A stretch of 64,000 bases of DNA, taken from contig JACOUN010000095.1 in assembly GCA_016177805.1 (NCBI GenBank), positions 1-64,000 of the forward strand, given 5' to 3'. A model generated the notes under the pieces. The model worked only from the letters and a program-made list of their open reading frames with translations. It had not been told where the DNA came from and did no database searches. The position numbers were made by a program, and so were the translations under genes. Shown in pieces: positions 24,955 through 33,977 of this stretch. Each line of letters opens with the position of its first letter. The first letter of the stretch is position 1. Origin of the DNA: Rhodocyclales bacterium. GTDB taxonomy: Bacteria > Pseudomonadota > Gammaproteobacteria > Burkholderiales > Rhodocyclaceae.

Positions 24955-27156
24955 ATGGCGCGATCCCCCCTGCGATACCAAATCCTTGCGGTTGTAATGG
25001 TTCCGGCGCTGTTGTCGTTGCTGCTGCTGGCAATCGTGTTGCGCGATTCTTTGCATCACTGGGTCGTTGAGCACTGGACGCGCGATCACGTAGCACTGGT
25101 GTCGGTACTGCGTGATCGCATCGACGACGACATCCTGCAGGCGCGGCGCCTGATCGAGCGGGTGGCGGCGACCCAGGAGTTTTCGTCGTTGCCCGAGCTT
25201 GAGCGTATCGACCCTGTACTCAAGGGCATTCCGGAAGAGCTTGAGCGAGACAAACGAGAGTTTCTGGAGTTTCTGCGCACACAAGGCCGCTTCTCGGTGG
25301 TGTTCGTTCTGACCCCCGAGGGCGGGCACTACATGTCGCACCCGTTTTCGGTGCAACGCGCGCTGATGCGCTATAGCCTGGCCGACCGGCCCTATTTCCA
25401 GCAGGCGCTCAGGACCCGGCAGTCGGTGGTATCGGGCGGACTGGTCGGGGCGGACGGGCGACCGGCGATCGTTGTCGGGGTGCCGGTGTTCGATGCGGCC
25501 GGTAAGCCGCGGTTGTTCCTCGGCGGAGTGCTGCATCTGGAAACGCTGTCGTCGCGGATCGATGCGGCAAGCATCGCGCCGTACGACCGGGCCATCGTGG
25601 TCGATGAGCAAGGGCGTCTGATCGCGGACAGCGCGACGCGATCCTTGTCGGCAGCGGCGCTCGAACCGCTCGATGCGACCATCCGGCTCATGCGTGAGGA
25701 TGCCCAGGGGGGCGCGGGGGACGTGAGCGGCGAGGAGGTCAGGCAGTTTGTCGCGACTGACCAGTTTGGCGTGGCCTGGCTCACCTACGAGGCGCGCATG
25801 GCCACGGGTTGGAAGCTGATCCTGTTGCGTGAGCGCGACAGGCTGCTGCAGGAAATATCGTCCGAGATCCTGGGGGCCACCGCGCTGGCGGCGGGGTCGG
25901 TGATGCTACCCAGTTTGCTGGGGTTGTTTCTCGCGCTGCGCTTCAGCCGCCGCTGGCAACGGGCGGATGCCAAGCTGCGCGTCGCCAATTCGCGCCTTGA
26001 AGAGCGGGTTGCGCAGCGTACCGAGGCGCTGGCGCAATCCGAAGCGCGTTTGCGCCTGACCGCGAGCGTGTTCTCCTATGCGCGTGAAGGGATCCTCCTT
26101 ACCGATGCGGTGGGCGACATCATCGACGTCAACGACAGCTTTACCCGCATCACCGGTTACGCTCGGCACGAGGTATTGGGGCGCAACCCCCGCTTGCTCA
26201 GTTCGGGCCGGCAGACGCGGGAGTTCTACACCGGGATGTGGGCGTTGCTTCTGGCGCAGGGGTACTGGTCGGGCGAGGTGTGGAACCGGCGCAAAGGCGG
26301 CCAGGAGTATGCGGAGTTGCTGACGATCTCCGCGATCCGGGGGGCGGACGGGGTTGTCACGAACTACCTGGGGTTGTTTACCGACATCATGCCGCTGATG
26401 CAGCAACAGCATCAGTTGCAGATCCAGGGGGAACACCTCGCGCACCGCGGGCGCCTGCTGATACTGGGGGAGATGGCGTCGATCATGGCGCACGAAATCA
26501 ACCAGCCGCTCGCCGCGATCACGAGTTATGCCGATCTGTGCGTTCAGGAACTCGATGAGTTGCCGCGCGTGCAGAACCTGGTCAGTCGCATCCAGCAGCA
26601 GGCATTGCGCGCCGGCGACATTGTCTGGCGTATGCACGGGTTCGCCCGGCGCAGCCGCAACACGTATTCACCACTTCGGATAGACCAGGTGGTTGCGGGC
26701 ATAGTGAGCTGGTTCGCGTACGATGAGCATCGTGATGTCCGTTTTGACGTCGCCGTTCCGTCCGATCTGCCGCATGCACTCGCCGACAGCGTCCAGATCG
26801 AGCAGGTGCTGATCAACCTCATACGCAACGGCATCCAGGCGATGGAGGGTTCGGAGAACTCGCGAACCATCACGATAGAGGCCCAGTACCTGGCCGATAG
26901 CGGTGAGATCGTGTTGCGCGTTGGAGATCGCGGTTGCGGCGTGCCGGGGCAGGTCGCGATGGATGTGTTCAAGCCGTTCTTCACCACGCGTGATACCGGC
27001 CTGGGGTTGGGCCTGTCGATCTGCCAGTCGATCGTGACCGCGCACGGCGGGCGGCTGTGGTGCGGCTTGCGTCCGGGGGGGGGGTCGGTGTTTTCGTTTA
27101 CGCTGCCGCGTGCCGAGCGTGCCGAGCGCGAAGTGGAGAGCGCGGATGAGGCCTGA
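24955..27156 (+). CDS. Membrane-bound Cache-PAS sensor histidine kinase
   Basis: The 733-residue inner-membrane kinase has a first membrane helix at about 9-27, a periplasmic double-Cache-like domain (about 30-295; SLADRPYFQQALRTRQ is typical) and a second helix near 305-325. A short coiled coil (LEERVAQRTEALAQSEARL), a PAS domain (about 365-480; YAREGILLTDA, FTRITGYARHEVLGRNPRLL), the H-box MAHEINQPLAAI with H513, and an ATPase domain (NLIRNGIQAM, GDRGCGVPG, GLGLGLSICQSIV) follow. It should phosphorylate the FixJ-type regulator encoded 82 bp downstream. The ligand is unknown; Cache domains commonly bind small carboxylates or amino acids. Confidence 0.92.
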   Translation: MARSPLRYQILAVVMVPALLSLLLLAIVLRDSLHHWVVEHWTRDHVALVSVLRDRIDDDILQARRLIERVAATQEFSSLPELERIDPVLKGIPEELERDKREFLEFLRTQGRFSVVFVLTPEGGHYMSHPFSVQRALMRYSLADRPYFQQALRTRQSVVSGGLVGADGRPAIVVGVPVFDAAGKPRLFLGGVLHLETLSSRIDAASIAPYDRAIVVDEQGRLIADSATRSLSAAALEPLDATIRLMREDAQGGAGDVSGEEVRQFVATDQFGVAWLTYEARMATGWKLILLRERDRLLQEISSEILGATALAAGSVMLPSLLGLFLALRFSRRWQRADAKLRVANSRLEERVAQRTEALAQSEARLRLTASVFSYAREGILLTDAVGDIIDVNDSFTRITGYARHEVLGRNPRLLSSGRQTREFYTGMWALLLAQGYWSGEVWNRRKGGQEYAELLTISAIRGADGVVTNYLGLFTDIMPLMQQQHQLQIQGEHLAHRGRLLILGEMASIMAHEINQPLAAITSYADLCVQELDELPRVQNLVSRIQQQALRAGDIVWRMHGFARRSRNTYSPLRIDQVVAGIVSWFAYDEHRDVRFDVAVPSDLPHALADSVQIEQVLINLIRNGIQAMEGSENSRTITIEAQYLADSGEIVLRVGDRGCGVPGQVAMDVFKPFFTTRDTGLGLGLSICQSIVTAHGGRLWCGLRPGGGSVFSFTLPRAERAEREVESADEA

Positions 27157-27237
27157 CCGGCTCCGGTACAATTTCCCGGTCGCGCCGGCAGGCGTGGATT
27201 CTCGGGCGCGGATTCCATTACTGACCAGAGTCACATC

Positions 27238-27858
27238 ATGACGAACCAGAGCTTCGTGGCGGTTGTAGACGATGATCAAGCGATACGGGAAGCGCTGTGC
27301 CTGGTGCTGGACAGCGTTGATCTGGTGGCGCGCGGCTATTCATCGGCACTAGCGTTTCTCAATGATGAACGGAACAAGGCGTGCGCCTGTCTGGTGCTCG
27401 ACGTGCGCATGCCGGGGGTTTCCGGACTGGAGCTGCAACGTCGCCTGCTCGACATGCACTGCATCGTGCCTATCGTGTTCATGAGTGGCCACGGTGACGT
27501 AAGCACGGCGGTGGAGGTGATGAAGAAGGGGGCGGTCGATTTCCTGCAGAAACCTTTCAGCAATCAGTCATTGATAGACGTCGTGCAGGCCACCATCTCG
27601 CGCACCAACCGCCAGCGCGAAGCCGCGCAGCGCTGCGAGATCCTCAAGCAGCGCCTTGCCACCCTCACCCCGCGCGAACGCGCGATCTTCGACGCCATAG
27701 GCTCGGGTCGGGTGGCCAAGCAGGTCGCCGACGACCTCGGGATCTGCGTCAAGACCGTCGAGCAGCACCGCACCCACATTTTCTCCAAGTTGCAGATACG
27801 CCGGACCTCGGAGCTTACCGCCATGGCGACGGAGCTTCTGCATATCGACCGGGACTGA
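27238..27858 (+). CDS. FixJ/NarL-type response regulator
   Basis: The 206-residue protein has a receiver domain (DDDQ at 11-14, phospho-acceptor D55 in LVLDVRMPG, K in FLQKPFS) and a LuxR-type helix-turn-helix (LTPRERAIFDAIGSGRVAKQ, then KTVEQHRTHIFSKLQI). The order and linker match the FixJ/TodT/TtrR group, partners of PAS-bearing kinases such as the one just upstream. Promoter targets are unknown; no divergent metabolic operon adjoins it. Confidence 0.93.
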   Translation: MTNQSFVAVVDDDQAIREALCLVLDSVDLVARGYSSALAFLNDERNKACACLVLDVRMPGVSGLELQRRLLDMHCIVPIVFMSGHGDVSTAVEVMKKGAVDFLQKPFSNQSLIDVVQATISRTNRQREAAQRCEILKQRLATLTPRERAIFDAIGSGRVAKQVADDLGICVKTVEQHRTHIFSKLQIRRTSELTAMATELLHIDRD

Positions 27859-27860
27859 GA

Positions 27861-28036
27861 AGCTGTAAAAAAATGCCGCACCGACTGCGATCGCACCTGA
27901 ACGCCCCCTGCTGCGTTGCAGGGACCCCCGAAATCGGGTTACGTAGCCCGCTACGCGCACCGATTTCGTGCGCCCCCGCGCCTTGCCGGGAGCGCCCAGT
28001 CGCGCTCTCGTAACGGCGCGAAATTTTTCACAGCCT
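27861..28036. repeat. 176-bp inverted-repeat intergenic element (MITE-like)
   Basis: The two ends are imperfect inverted repeats: AGCTGTAAAAAAATGCC on the left, and AGGCTGTGAAAAATTTCGC reading inward from the right. The centre is a nested palindrome: CCGAAATCGG (27928-27937) faces CCGATTTCG (27960-27968), with CGTAGC-CC-GCTACG (27942-27955) inside. No open frame is supported. The pattern suggests a non-autonomous dispersed element or a structured RNA; other copies cannot be seen within this window. Confidence 0.6.
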
Positions 28037-28411
28037 CTGAGCGCTAGTGGGTTGGTCGGTCGCGCGGGGCAATTGCCGCGTTGCTCACTCGCTCGAGTCC
28101 GACAGCCTCCTGGCCCGACAGGCTGCTCGCCGCGATCAATGATGTTCGCGTTCCTTGCCGGAACGCGGGGTTACCCCCAAACGTACTGGGGTTTACTCCT
28201 GGTTGATCACGGGTATAGACCCCCCCTTCCCGGTGGGTTATCGCATGGTGCGGCGTTGAGCATCCCGTTAAGGTTGAACCATCAATCGCTTGTCCGCCGC
28301 CAGAACCCTGGAGGTGGCGCACCTCGTGCAATTTGCCGTGACTGGAGTAAAGCGTTCTTCGGTCGCCTGGCGGGCTGAAGGTCGTGGCGGCGGCGAACAA
28401 GGGGAAGAAAA
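28037..28411. other. Gene-free leader region of the chemotaxis operon
   Basis: I see no supported gene here. There is one hairpin (GCGTTCC/GGAACGC around 28157-28175) and repeated GGGGTT/ACCCC blocks near 28170-28195. I looked for a sigma-28 promoter and for c-di-GMP riboswitch motifs and found no convincing match. A GGGGAAG ribosome site leads into the chemoreceptor gene at the right end. Confidence 0.4.
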
Positions 28412-30121
28412 ATGCTCAACAGCATGACGGTCAAGGCGAAGCTGATCTCCCTGATTCTGTTGGGGTTGATCCTCATGGGGGCGGTGGGAGGCGCTGGGTG
28501 GGATGGGTTGCGCGGGACCTCGGAGTCGCTTGAGGAGGTCGGCGTGGTCAGACTTCCTTCGGTGCAGGGGTTGTTGATGATGAGTGAAGGGCAGACCGCC
28601 GTGCGGTCCGCCAATCGCTGGGCGCTGACTTGGGAAAACGACTATGCGGCCCAGCAGCGTTTTCTCGACGTGCTCAAGGCCAAGCGCGCGGCGCACGCTG
28701 ATCTGCAGCGTGGCTGGAAGATCTATGAACCGTTGCCGCAGACGGCGGAGGAAACGGTGTTGTGGAACCGCTTCCTCAAGGAGTTCGAGGGGTGGCGTGC
28801 GGCCGATGAAGCCATCAATCCAACCCTGGAGGCGTTGAGCAAGAACCGCTCCGAGGACGAGCAACGGGCCTTGTTCGCCCAGCTCTTGCCGCAACTGGCG
28901 GCCGTCGGGCAGCACTTCGTCGCGTCGCGTGCGACGCTGGACAAGCTCGTCGAGTTGAACGTCAGGGTTGCGAATGAAGCGGTCTCCGCAGGTGCGGCGG
29001 CCACCGCGAAAGCCATGAACGTGATGATCTCCATCGTTTCGATTGCGGTTCTGCTGCTGGTGGCGATAGGCGTGTGGATCGTGCGTGGCATCACCGTTGC
29101 GATCAACGCCGCGGTCAACGTGGTGGATCGCCTGAGCGACGGCGATTTCACGGTAAGCATCAACGCGGACTCGCGCGACGAGATCGGTCGTTTACTGGCC
29201 GCGATGAAGCGCATGGTCGAAAAGCTGGCGCGGACCCTGAGTGAAGTACGCTCGGCGGCGGATTCGCTGTCGGCGGCTTCCGGGGAGGTCAGCGCGACTT
29301 CACAGTCGCTGGCGCAAGGGGCCTCCGAGCAGGCGGCGAGCCTGGAAGAAACCTCGGCCTCGATCGAGCAGATGTCGGCCTCGATCAACCAGAACACCGA
29401 GAATGCCAAGGTCACCGACGGTATCGCGAGCCAATCGTCCAGCGACGCCACCGAAGGCGGGCAGGCGGTGCGTGCCACCGTCGATGCGATGAAATCCATC
29501 GCGGACAAGGTCTGCATCATCGATGACATCGCCTATCAGACCAACCTGCTGGCACTGAATGCGGCGATCGAGGCGGCGCGCGCCGGTGAACATGGCAAGG
29601 GTTTCGCGGTGGTGGCGGCGGAGGTGCGCAAGCTCGCCGAGCGCAGCCAGGTGGCGGCCCAGGAGATCGGGCAATTGGCATCGAGCAGCGTCAAGACGGC
29701 GGAGAGGGCCGGGGCGCTGCTGGAGGAAATGGTGCCCTCGATCCGCAAGACCGCCGAGCTGGTGCAGGACATCACCGCAGCGTCGGAGGAGCAGTCACGC
29801 GGGGCCGGGCAGATCAATACCGCGATGAGCCAGATCAGTCAGACCACCCAGCAAAGTGCGTCGGCCTCGGAAGAGCTGTCAGCCACCGCCGAGGAAATGA
29901 GCGGGCAGGCCGAGCAACTGCAGTCGCTGGTCGCGCAGTTCGTACTCGAACGCGAGAACGCCTCCGTGCACGCCATTGGCGGTGTTGGTGCCAAAACGCA
30001 CGCCGCGCCGAAATCAGACGCCATGACCGCTGAACGTGGTGCCGGAGGACGGTTGTCGCGGCTGCAGGCGCAACCGGTGCTCCATGCGCTGGGTGACGAG
30101 ACCGAGTACGTGCGGTTCTGA
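28412..30121 (+). CDS. Methyl-accepting chemotaxis protein
   Basis: This 569-residue receptor has a membrane helix near the N-terminus (residues about 10-28), a periplasmic four-helix-bundle-like domain to about 190, and a second helix (about 202-225). A HAMP domain (about 226-280) and a long signalling coiled coil follow, with the tip [20 protein letters not shown]. The tip and the flanking [18 protein letters not shown] place it among common proteobacterial receptors. There is no NWETF-like pentapeptide at the C-terminus (ends ETEYVRF). It leads a group with cheD, a hemerythrin and cheB. Confidence 0.95.
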   Translation: MLNSMTVKAKLISLILLGLILMGAVGGAGWDGLRGTSESLEEVGVVRLPSVQGLLMMSEGQTAVRSANRWALTWENDYAAQQRFLDVLKAKRAAHADLQRGWKIYEPLPQTAEETVLWNRFLKEFEGWRAADEAINPTLEALSKNRSEDEQRALFAQLLPQLAAVGQHFVASRATLDKLVELNVRVANEAVSAGAAATAKAMNVMISIVSIAVLLLVAIGVWIVRGITVAINAAVNVVDRLSDGDFTVSINADSRDEIGRLLAAMKRMVEKLARTLSEVRSAADSLSAASGEVSATSQSLAQGASEQAASLEETSASIEQMSASINQNTENAKVTDGIASQSSSDATEGGQAVRATVDAMKSIADKVCIIDDIAYQTNLLALNAAIEAARAGEHGKGFAVVAAEVRKLAERSQVAAQEIGQLASSSVKTAERAGALLEEMVPSIRKTAELVQDITAASEEQSRGAGQINTAMSQISQTTQQSASASEELSATAEEMSGQAEQLQSLVAQFVLERENASVHAIGGVGAKTHAAPKSDAMTAERGAGGRLSRLQAQPVLHALGDETEYVRF

Positions 30122-30231
30122 GCGGGTGCGTGTGTGTTGAACAACGTGGTGTATTCGCGAGCGGTTACGGCGAGCCTGCGCCGTTCGCAACTGCGTGCCG
30201 AACGGCCGACTGTCTATCGCAAGGTGTAGTC

Positions 30232-30771
30232 ATGCAATGTGTGTGCACTGATGTTCCCGAAATCTCCCTGCCGCCGGGCGGCTTCTACTTTGGACGGGAG
30301 CGGCGCGTGCGCACCATACTGGGGTCGTGCGTGTCGATCACCATGTGGCACCCCGGTCTCAGGATAGGCGGGATGTGCCACTACATGCTGCCGTCCCATG
30401 CGCGACGGCGCGGGCAGGGCGGCGATCTCGACGGACGCTACGCCGATGACGCGCTCGCGCTGTTCATGCGCGAGCTCGGCCGCAGTGGAACCGCGCCGCA
30501 TGAGTACGAAGTCAAGGTCTTTGGCGGCGGGCGGATGCTTGCGGGGGGCAAGGCCGGGCGGGGCGAGGACGTGATGGAAGTCGGGATCCGCAACATCGCG
30601 ACTGCCCGACGTCTGCTCGGCGAACAGGGGTTTCGCGTGAAGGCCGAGCATCTTGGCGGTGATGGTCATCGCAACCTGCTGTTCGATGTCGGGTCGGGCG
30701 AGATCTGGGTCCGGCATGTCGCATTGCCTCCCCGCGCCCGATCGGAAGTGCCGGGAATGGCGCAGTCATGA
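30232..30771 (+). CDS. cheD: Chemoreceptor glutamine deamidase CheD
   Basis: CheD deamidates glutamines on chemoreceptors, which sets their methylation sites. The 179-residue protein shows the catalytic cysteine and histidine motifs LGSCVSITMW and GGMCHYMLP, then VKVFGGGRML and NIATARRLL. The ATG was chosen for the AAGG ahead of it and because similarity starts with ISLPPGGFYF. A 110-bp gap after the receptor holds a 7-bp inverted repeat (CCGTTCG/CGAACGG). Its stop codon overlaps the start of the hemerythrin gene. Confidence 0.93.
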   Translation: MQCVCTDVPEISLPPGGFYFGRERRVRTILGSCVSITMWHPGLRIGGMCHYMLPSHARRRGQGGDLDGRYADDALALFMRELGRSGTAPHEYEVKVFGGGRMLAGGKAGRGEDVMEVGIRNIATARRLLGEQGFRVKAEHLGGDGHRNLLFDVGSGEIWVRHVALPPRARSEVPGMAQS

Positions 30772-31181
30772 TGCTGCTGGTGTGGAAGGATGAGTACTGC
30801 ACCGGGATGGAGCGCATCGATCACAGGCATCGCATGCTGGTTGATCAGTTGAACAGTTTGTATGCGCGCCTCGGCCACGATACGGCGCAAGAGCGGGTCA
30901 CGGACCTGTTGGCGAGGTTCTGTCGTTACGTGGATGTGCATTTCGCGACCGAGGAGCATCTGGCGCGGGAGGGGGGCTTTCCGCGCCGCGAGCTGGAGGT
31001 GCATCTTGCCGAGCATCGGGCATACCGGATGCGGGTGGAGGGGTATCGCGTTGCCCTGCATAACGGCGATGCGCTGGCTTCCGTGCAGTTGATGGCTTTT
31101 ATCCACTACTGGTGGGTGACGCACATATTGGGTGCAAACCGCGCACTGGGTCATTTCCTCTGTCACGGAGAGCACGTATAG
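30768..31181 (+). CDS. Bacteriohemerythrin-like protein with altered iron ligand
   Basis: The 137-residue protein is a four-helix hemerythrin, which binds O2 (or NO) at a di-iron site. Ligand motifs are present: H21 (IDHRH), H58 and E62 (HFATEE), H79 and H83 (HLAEH), and H119 (THILGAN). In typical family members an Asp stands five residues after the last His; here it is N124. This may change oxygen or iron binding. The gene overlaps cheD (ATGATG) and ends directly at cheB, so it is part of the chemotaxis operon and may report oxygen or carry it to the receptor machinery. Confidence 0.88.
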   Translation: MMLLVWKDEYCTGMERIDHRHRMLVDQLNSLYARLGHDTAQERVTDLLARFCRYVDVHFATEEHLAREGGFPRRELEVHLAEHRAYRMRVEGYRVALHNGDALASVQLMAFIHYWWVTHILGANRALGHFLCHGEHV

Positions 31182-32267
31182 ATGAGCGAACCGATACGCG
31201 TACTCGTGGTCGATGATTCGGCCGTCGTAAGGCAGGTGATGAGCGAGATACTCGGGCGAGCCGCCGGCATCGAAGTCATGGCGACCGCCTCCGACCCGAT
31301 CTTCGCAATGGCCAGGATGAAGCAGGCGTGGCCCGATGTCATCACCCTCGACGTGGAAATGCCGCGTATGGACGGCATTTCCTTCCTCAAGCAGATCATG
31401 GCCGAGCGCCCCACCCCGGTGGTGATCTGTTCCACCCTCACCACGCGCGGGGCTGAAACCACCATGCAGGCGCTGGCCGCTGGCGCGGTTTCCATCATCA
31501 CCAAGCCGACCTTGGGGCTCAAGGATTTCCTCAACGGTTCGGTCAGTGAGCTGGTGGCCGCGGTTCGCGCGGCTGCGCGCGCCAACATGGGCGCCATGGT
31601 GGCGACGGCGAAAATGTTACCGCGTGCGCCAGTGAGCACCGTGTCGGGTCCTCTGCGCCCCGCCATGCAATCGGTCGGCAGTGGCGGGGCGATGGCTGAG
31701 ACCACCGACCGGTTGATCGCCATCGGGACGTCGACCGGAGGCACCCAGGCGCTTGAGGCGGTGCTGACGCGACTGCCGCGCACCACGCCCGGCATGGTGG
31801 TGGTGCAGCACATGCCGGAGCGGTTTACCGCACTGTTCGCCGAGCGCCTCAATCATATCTGCGAGATCGACGTATGCGAGGCGCAGGACCGGCAGCGGGT
31901 CATACCGGGGCGTGCGCTGATCGCGCCGGGTGGCAAACACCTGAGTGTGGTACGCAGTGGTGCTCAGTACGTGGTTGAAGTGCGCGACGGGCCACCAGTG
32001 AACCGGCATCGCCCGTCGGTCGATGTGTTGTTCCGCTCGGTGGCGAAGTGCGCCGGGCGCAACGCGCTGGGCGTGATCATGACCGGCATGGGTGATGACG
32101 GCGCGCGCGGACTGCGTGAGATGCGTGATGCCGGCGCACGCACGATCGCGCAGGACGAAGCCAGTTGCGTTGTGTTCGGCATGCCCAGGGAGGCGATCAA
32201 GCTCGATGCGGCCGAGCGCGTCATGCCGCTGGAGCGGATTGCCGATGCGTTGCGCGGTGGGGCGTGA
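31182..32267 (+). CDS. cheB: Chemotaxis methylesterase CheB
   Basis: CheB removes methyl groups from chemoreceptors when phosphorylated by CheA, and can deamidate glutamines. The 361 residues contain a receiver domain ([10 protein letters not shown], acceptor D57, KPTLG) and a C-terminal esterase domain with the catalytic triad motifs [10 protein letters not shown] (Ser), VVQHMPERF (His) and [11 protein letters not shown] (Asp). The linker is short. It begins at the base after the hemerythrin stop. No cheA, cheW or cheR is in the window, so the pathway core is elsewhere. Confidence 0.96.
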   Translation: MSEPIRVLVVDDSAVVRQVMSEILGRAAGIEVMATASDPIFAMARMKQAWPDVITLDVEMPRMDGISFLKQIMAERPTPVVICSTLTTRGAETTMQALAAGAVSIITKPTLGLKDFLNGSVSELVAAVRAAARANMGAMVATAKMLPRAPVSTVSGPLRPAMQSVGSGGAMAETTDRLIAIGTSTGGTQALEAVLTRLPRTTPGMVVVQHMPERFTALFAERLNHICEIDVCEAQDRQRVIPGRALIAPGGKHLSVVRSGAQYVVEVRDGPPVNRHRPSVDVLFRSVAKCAGRNALGVIMTGMGDDGARGLREMRDAGARTIAQDEASCVVFGMPREAIKLDAAERVMPLERIADALRGGA

Positions 32268-32331
32268 GTGCAGGGTCAGGGATGGCGATCCGCCCCCGAC
32301 CATTTGCGCACGCTCGGTCATCGAATTCGCC

Positions 32332-32477
32332 GTAACGGTTGCGATTCGGTCGATGGGCGCATGCCCTGCGAAATCAATCGTAATTATCTGTAACGGTTGA
32401 TGCGTATATTCGATGAACGTACGCGCATGGCGATGTAGAATCGAACGTTCGATGGGCAGGCGCATAACGACGTTATG
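32332..32477. promoter_or_regulatory. Repeat-rich upstream region of the glycan locus
   Basis: The 276-bp gap between cheB and the UbiA gene contains several ordered sites. GTAACGGTTG occurs twice (32332-32341 and 32390-32399), 58 bp apart. TCGATGGGC also occurs twice (32349-32357 and 32449-32457). TCGAACGTTCGA is a perfect palindrome at 32441-32452, and CATAACG-A-CGTTATG another at 32463-32477. TAGAAT at 32436-32441 could be a -10 element, but no clear -35 pairs with it. The arrangement suggests regulator binding; the regulator is unknown. Confidence 0.45.
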
Positions 32478-32543
32478 TCGTTGGTGTTGCGCCGGGCGTC
32501 GGTGTTCGCATGCCGCGCCGAGGACTGTATGTGAAGGAAAACT

Positions 32544-33977
32544 GTGAGTTTGCATCCACTGGTTGTCGATCTTGACGGGACGCTGATCCGGACCGACATG
32601 CTGCATGAGTCCGCGTTGCGTCTGTTGCGCGATGATCCGCTGCGTACACTGTACATTCCCTGCTGGTTGTCGCGCGGCAAGGCGGCGCTCAAGCAGCGCC
32701 TGGCGGATTGCGTCGGCTTCAAGCCCGAGTCACTGCCCTACGACGATGCGTTTCTTGATTGGCTCAAGCTGCAGCGTAGCGAAGGGCGCCCGCTGATCCT
32801 GTGCACCGCGTCGGACCGTGCCATTGCGACCGCCATATCCGAGCACCTTGGGGTGTTCGACGAGGTTATGGCCAGTGACGGCGCAACCAATCTGGCCGGT
32901 GCGCGCAAGGCGGACGCTCTGGAAAGCCGGTTTGGGCGCGCGGGGTTCGACTATGCCGGCAATTCCCGCGCCGATCTCGCGGTCTGGCGGCGGGCGCGGC
33001 GTGCCGTGGTGGTCAATGCAACGCCGACGGTGCTGAAACAGGCAGGCGATTGTTGCGAGGTGGAGCAGGTCTTTGCCGCGCCCGCGAGCGGGTGGCCGGC
33101 GTGGCGCCGGGTGTTGCGCGTGCATCAGTGGTTGAAGAACCTGCTGGTGTTCGTGCCGCTGTTTGCCGCGCACCGGCTGGGCGATTCCGCGCTATGGTCG
33201 GCACTGGCGCTGGCGTTCGTCGCGTTCAGCCTGTGCGCGTCGTCGGTGTATATCGTGAATGACCTGCTGGACCTGGACAGCGACCGGCAGCATCCGCGCA
33301 AGCGCCTGCGCCCGTTCGCCTCCGGTCAGGTGCCCGCGTGGAAAGGGGTGGCGCTGGCGCCGCTGCTGCTGTTCGCCAGCATTGCGCTGGCCTGGCACGT
33401 GAGTCCGGCCTTCATGGCGTGGCTGCTTGCCTACTTCGTGCTGACCTGCGCTTATACGCTGGCGCTCAAGCGCGTGGCGCTGCTCGATTGTCTGGCGCTG
33501 GCGGCGCTGTACACGCTGCGCGTGATCGCCGGCGCGGCCGCCGCCGACATGGTGTTGTCGTTCTGGCTGCTGGCGTTTTCCGGTTTTCTGTTCCTGTCGC
33601 TGGCTTTCGTCAAACGCTACGCCGAGCTTGAGGTGCATGTGCTGGGCGGGCGTGACATGGCCCCTGGGCGTGGCTACTTCACCACGGACGCGCCGATGGT
33701 GCAGGCCCTCGGGATCGCCTCCGGCTACGCGGCGGTGCTGGTGTTCGCGCTCTATGTGAACAGCGACGCGGTGCGGGCCTTGTATCACTCGCCGGAAATC
33801 GTCTGGGGCGGGGTGCCGGTGCTGCTGTTCTGGGTGAGCTGGATGTGGATGCAGGCCCATCGCGGGCACATGCATGACGATCCGTTGGTATTCGCGCTGC
33901 GCGACAAGGCCAGCGTGCTGGCCGGGGCGGCCTTCGCGGCGGTGCTGGGCGTGGGCACGGTGGGCTGGCCATGGTAG
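32544..33977 (+). CDS. HAD phosphatase fused to UbiA prenyltransferase (DPPR synthase-like)
   Basis: Residues 1-175 are a HAD-type phosphatase (VVDLDGTLIRTD with D9 and D11; ILCTASD; YAGNSRADLAVW). Residues about 185-477 are a multi-helix UbiA prenyltransferase with the Asp-rich motif NDLLDLDSDRQHPRKRLRP at 239-257 and YTLALKRVALLD. UbiA members of this subtype, such as mycobacterial Rv3806c, move phosphoribose from PRPP onto polyprenyl phosphate; a phosphatase then removes the 5-phosphate. The fusion would do both steps. The start is a GTG with AAGGAAA ahead. Its stop overlaps the DprE1-like gene, the next enzyme of that pathway. The substrate is inferred from context. Confidence 0.85.
   Translation: MSLHPLVVDLDGTLIRTDMLHESALRLLRDDPLRTLYIPCWLSRGKAALKQRLADCVGFKPESLPYDDAFLDWLKLQRSEGRPLILCTASDRAIATAISEHLGVFDEVMASDGATNLAGARKADALESRFGRAGFDYAGNSRADLAVWRRARRAVVVNATPTVLKQAGDCCEVEQVFAAPASGWPAWRRVLRVHQWLKNLLVFVPLFAAHRLGDSALWSALALAFVAFSLCASSVYIVNDLLDLDSDRQHPRKRLRPFASGQVPAWKGVALAPLLLFASIALAWHVSPAFMAWLLAYFVLTCAYTLALKRVALLDCLALAALYTLRVIAGAAAADMVLSFWLLAFSGFLFLSLAFVKRYAELEVHVLGGRDMAPGRGYFTTDAPMVQALGIASGYAAVLVFALYVNSDAVRALYHSPEIVWGGVPVLLFWVSWMWMQAHRGHMHDDPLVFALRDKASVLAGAAFAAVLGVGTVGWPW

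Noticed and set aside
28037-28411. c-di-GMP riboswitch or sigma-28 promoter before the chemoreceptor
   Set aside because: No match to the conserved riboswitch core or to a TAAA-GCCGATAA promoter could be found by eye.
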